Origin: an uncultured Dehalococcoidia bacterium
Lineage (GTDB): Bacteria > Chloroflexota > Dehalococcoidia > Lucifugimonadales > Lucifugimonadaceae
Direction of reading: 5' to 3'
DNA: 64,000 nt
NCBI GenBank assembly: GCA_951812795.1
Contig: OX638325.1
Location: 1,054,001-1,118,000 of the forward strand
Positions 63,949 to 64,000 of this stretch are shown piece after piece; within the stretch, counting starts at the first letter, position 1, and each line of letters begins with the position of its first letter. Both the position numbers and the translations under genes were made by a program. The notes below the pieces were generated by a model. That model was not told the origin of the DNA. It saw only the letters and a program-made list of their open reading frames with translations, and ran no database searches.

Positions 63949-64000
63949 CGCGTCACCTCGTCCGGCGATCCGGACGCGTACCCGGCGTCGGTTCTGGTTG
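63949..64000 (-). other. Sequence upstream of hspR, edge of window
   Basis: A perfect hairpin lies at 63959-63976 (CGTCCGG-CGAT-CCGGACG), just before the hspR ribosome-binding site. The frame in phase with the TTG stays open to the edge, so hspR could start further upstream, and another phase ends at a TGA in the GAGGTGA and could be the end of a preceding gene such as a DnaJ homologue. Neither can be resolved here. Confidence 0.4.

Overview
The window is a chromosomal segment of a bacterium that is most likely a member of the Chloroflexota, probably a Dehalococcoidia/SAR202-like lineage. This is an inference from several traits. Two solute-binding lipoproteins carry long Val-Glu-Lys repeat linkers of the kind common in that phylum. 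The S12 protein has the extended internal loop seen there. The chaperone cluster is headed by a MerR-type HspR repressor, and the nitrogen-assimilation genes sit behind an atypical OmpR-family regulator. A UGSC-type selenoprotein is also present. Base composition is moderately GC-rich and genes are tightly packed.

Region 1 (1-17.8 kb, minus strand) is one long ribosomal superoperon. In transcription order it is rpsL-rpsG-fusA-rpsJ-rplC-rplD-rplW-rplB-rpsS-rplV-rpsC-rplP-rpmC-rpsQ-rplN-rplX-rplE-rpsN-rpsH-rplF-rplR-rpsE-rpmD-rplO-secY-adk-map-infA-rpmJ-rpsM-rpsK, running off the left edge. No tuf gene lies between fusA and rpsJ. A near-consensus sigma-70 promoter (TTGACG-17-TATGAT) and a leader with two competing stems precede rpsL. 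Small genes rpmD and rpmJ are present.

Region 2 (18-30 kb, plus strand) is a nitrogen-assimilation block: a GlnR-like regulator, glutamine synthetase, both glutamate synthase subunits and glutamine-dependent NAD synthetase, followed by an HtrA-type lipoprotein protease. Region 3 (30-41.2 kb) holds a proVWX-type ABC transporter (minus strand), a UGSC selenoprotein read through an in-frame TGA (minus strand), and on the plus strand an oligopeptide-type binding protein with two permeases but no ATPases, a 3-hydroxyisobutyrate-dehydrogenase-like enzyme and a small NifU-like protein.

Region 4 (41.3-47.1 kb) is accessory. It contains an orphan Phd-type antitoxin with a truncated PIN toxin, a PaREP1/HEPN-like gene, a single-chain GmrSD-type (DUF262/DUF1524) defence gene bracketed by a 37-bp direct repeat, the RNase P RNA gene, and a large serine-recombinase-like gene whose catalytic residues look lost. 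Region 5 (47.1-54.1 kb) has pyruvate kinase, a MoxR/DUF58/DUF4129 operon and intergenic spaces full of small hairpin repeats. Region 6 (54.1-60.9 kb) has a large adenine-methyltransferase-like protein with a nuclease-like N terminus, a fumarylacetoacetase-family enzyme, a membrane-anchored metallopeptidase and a histone-deacetylase-family protein. Region 7 (61-64 kb, minus strand) is hspR-grpE-dnaK.

The most notable items are the UGA-containing selenoprotein gene, which conventional gene callers would split in two, and the repeat-bracketed defence gene next to rnpB.
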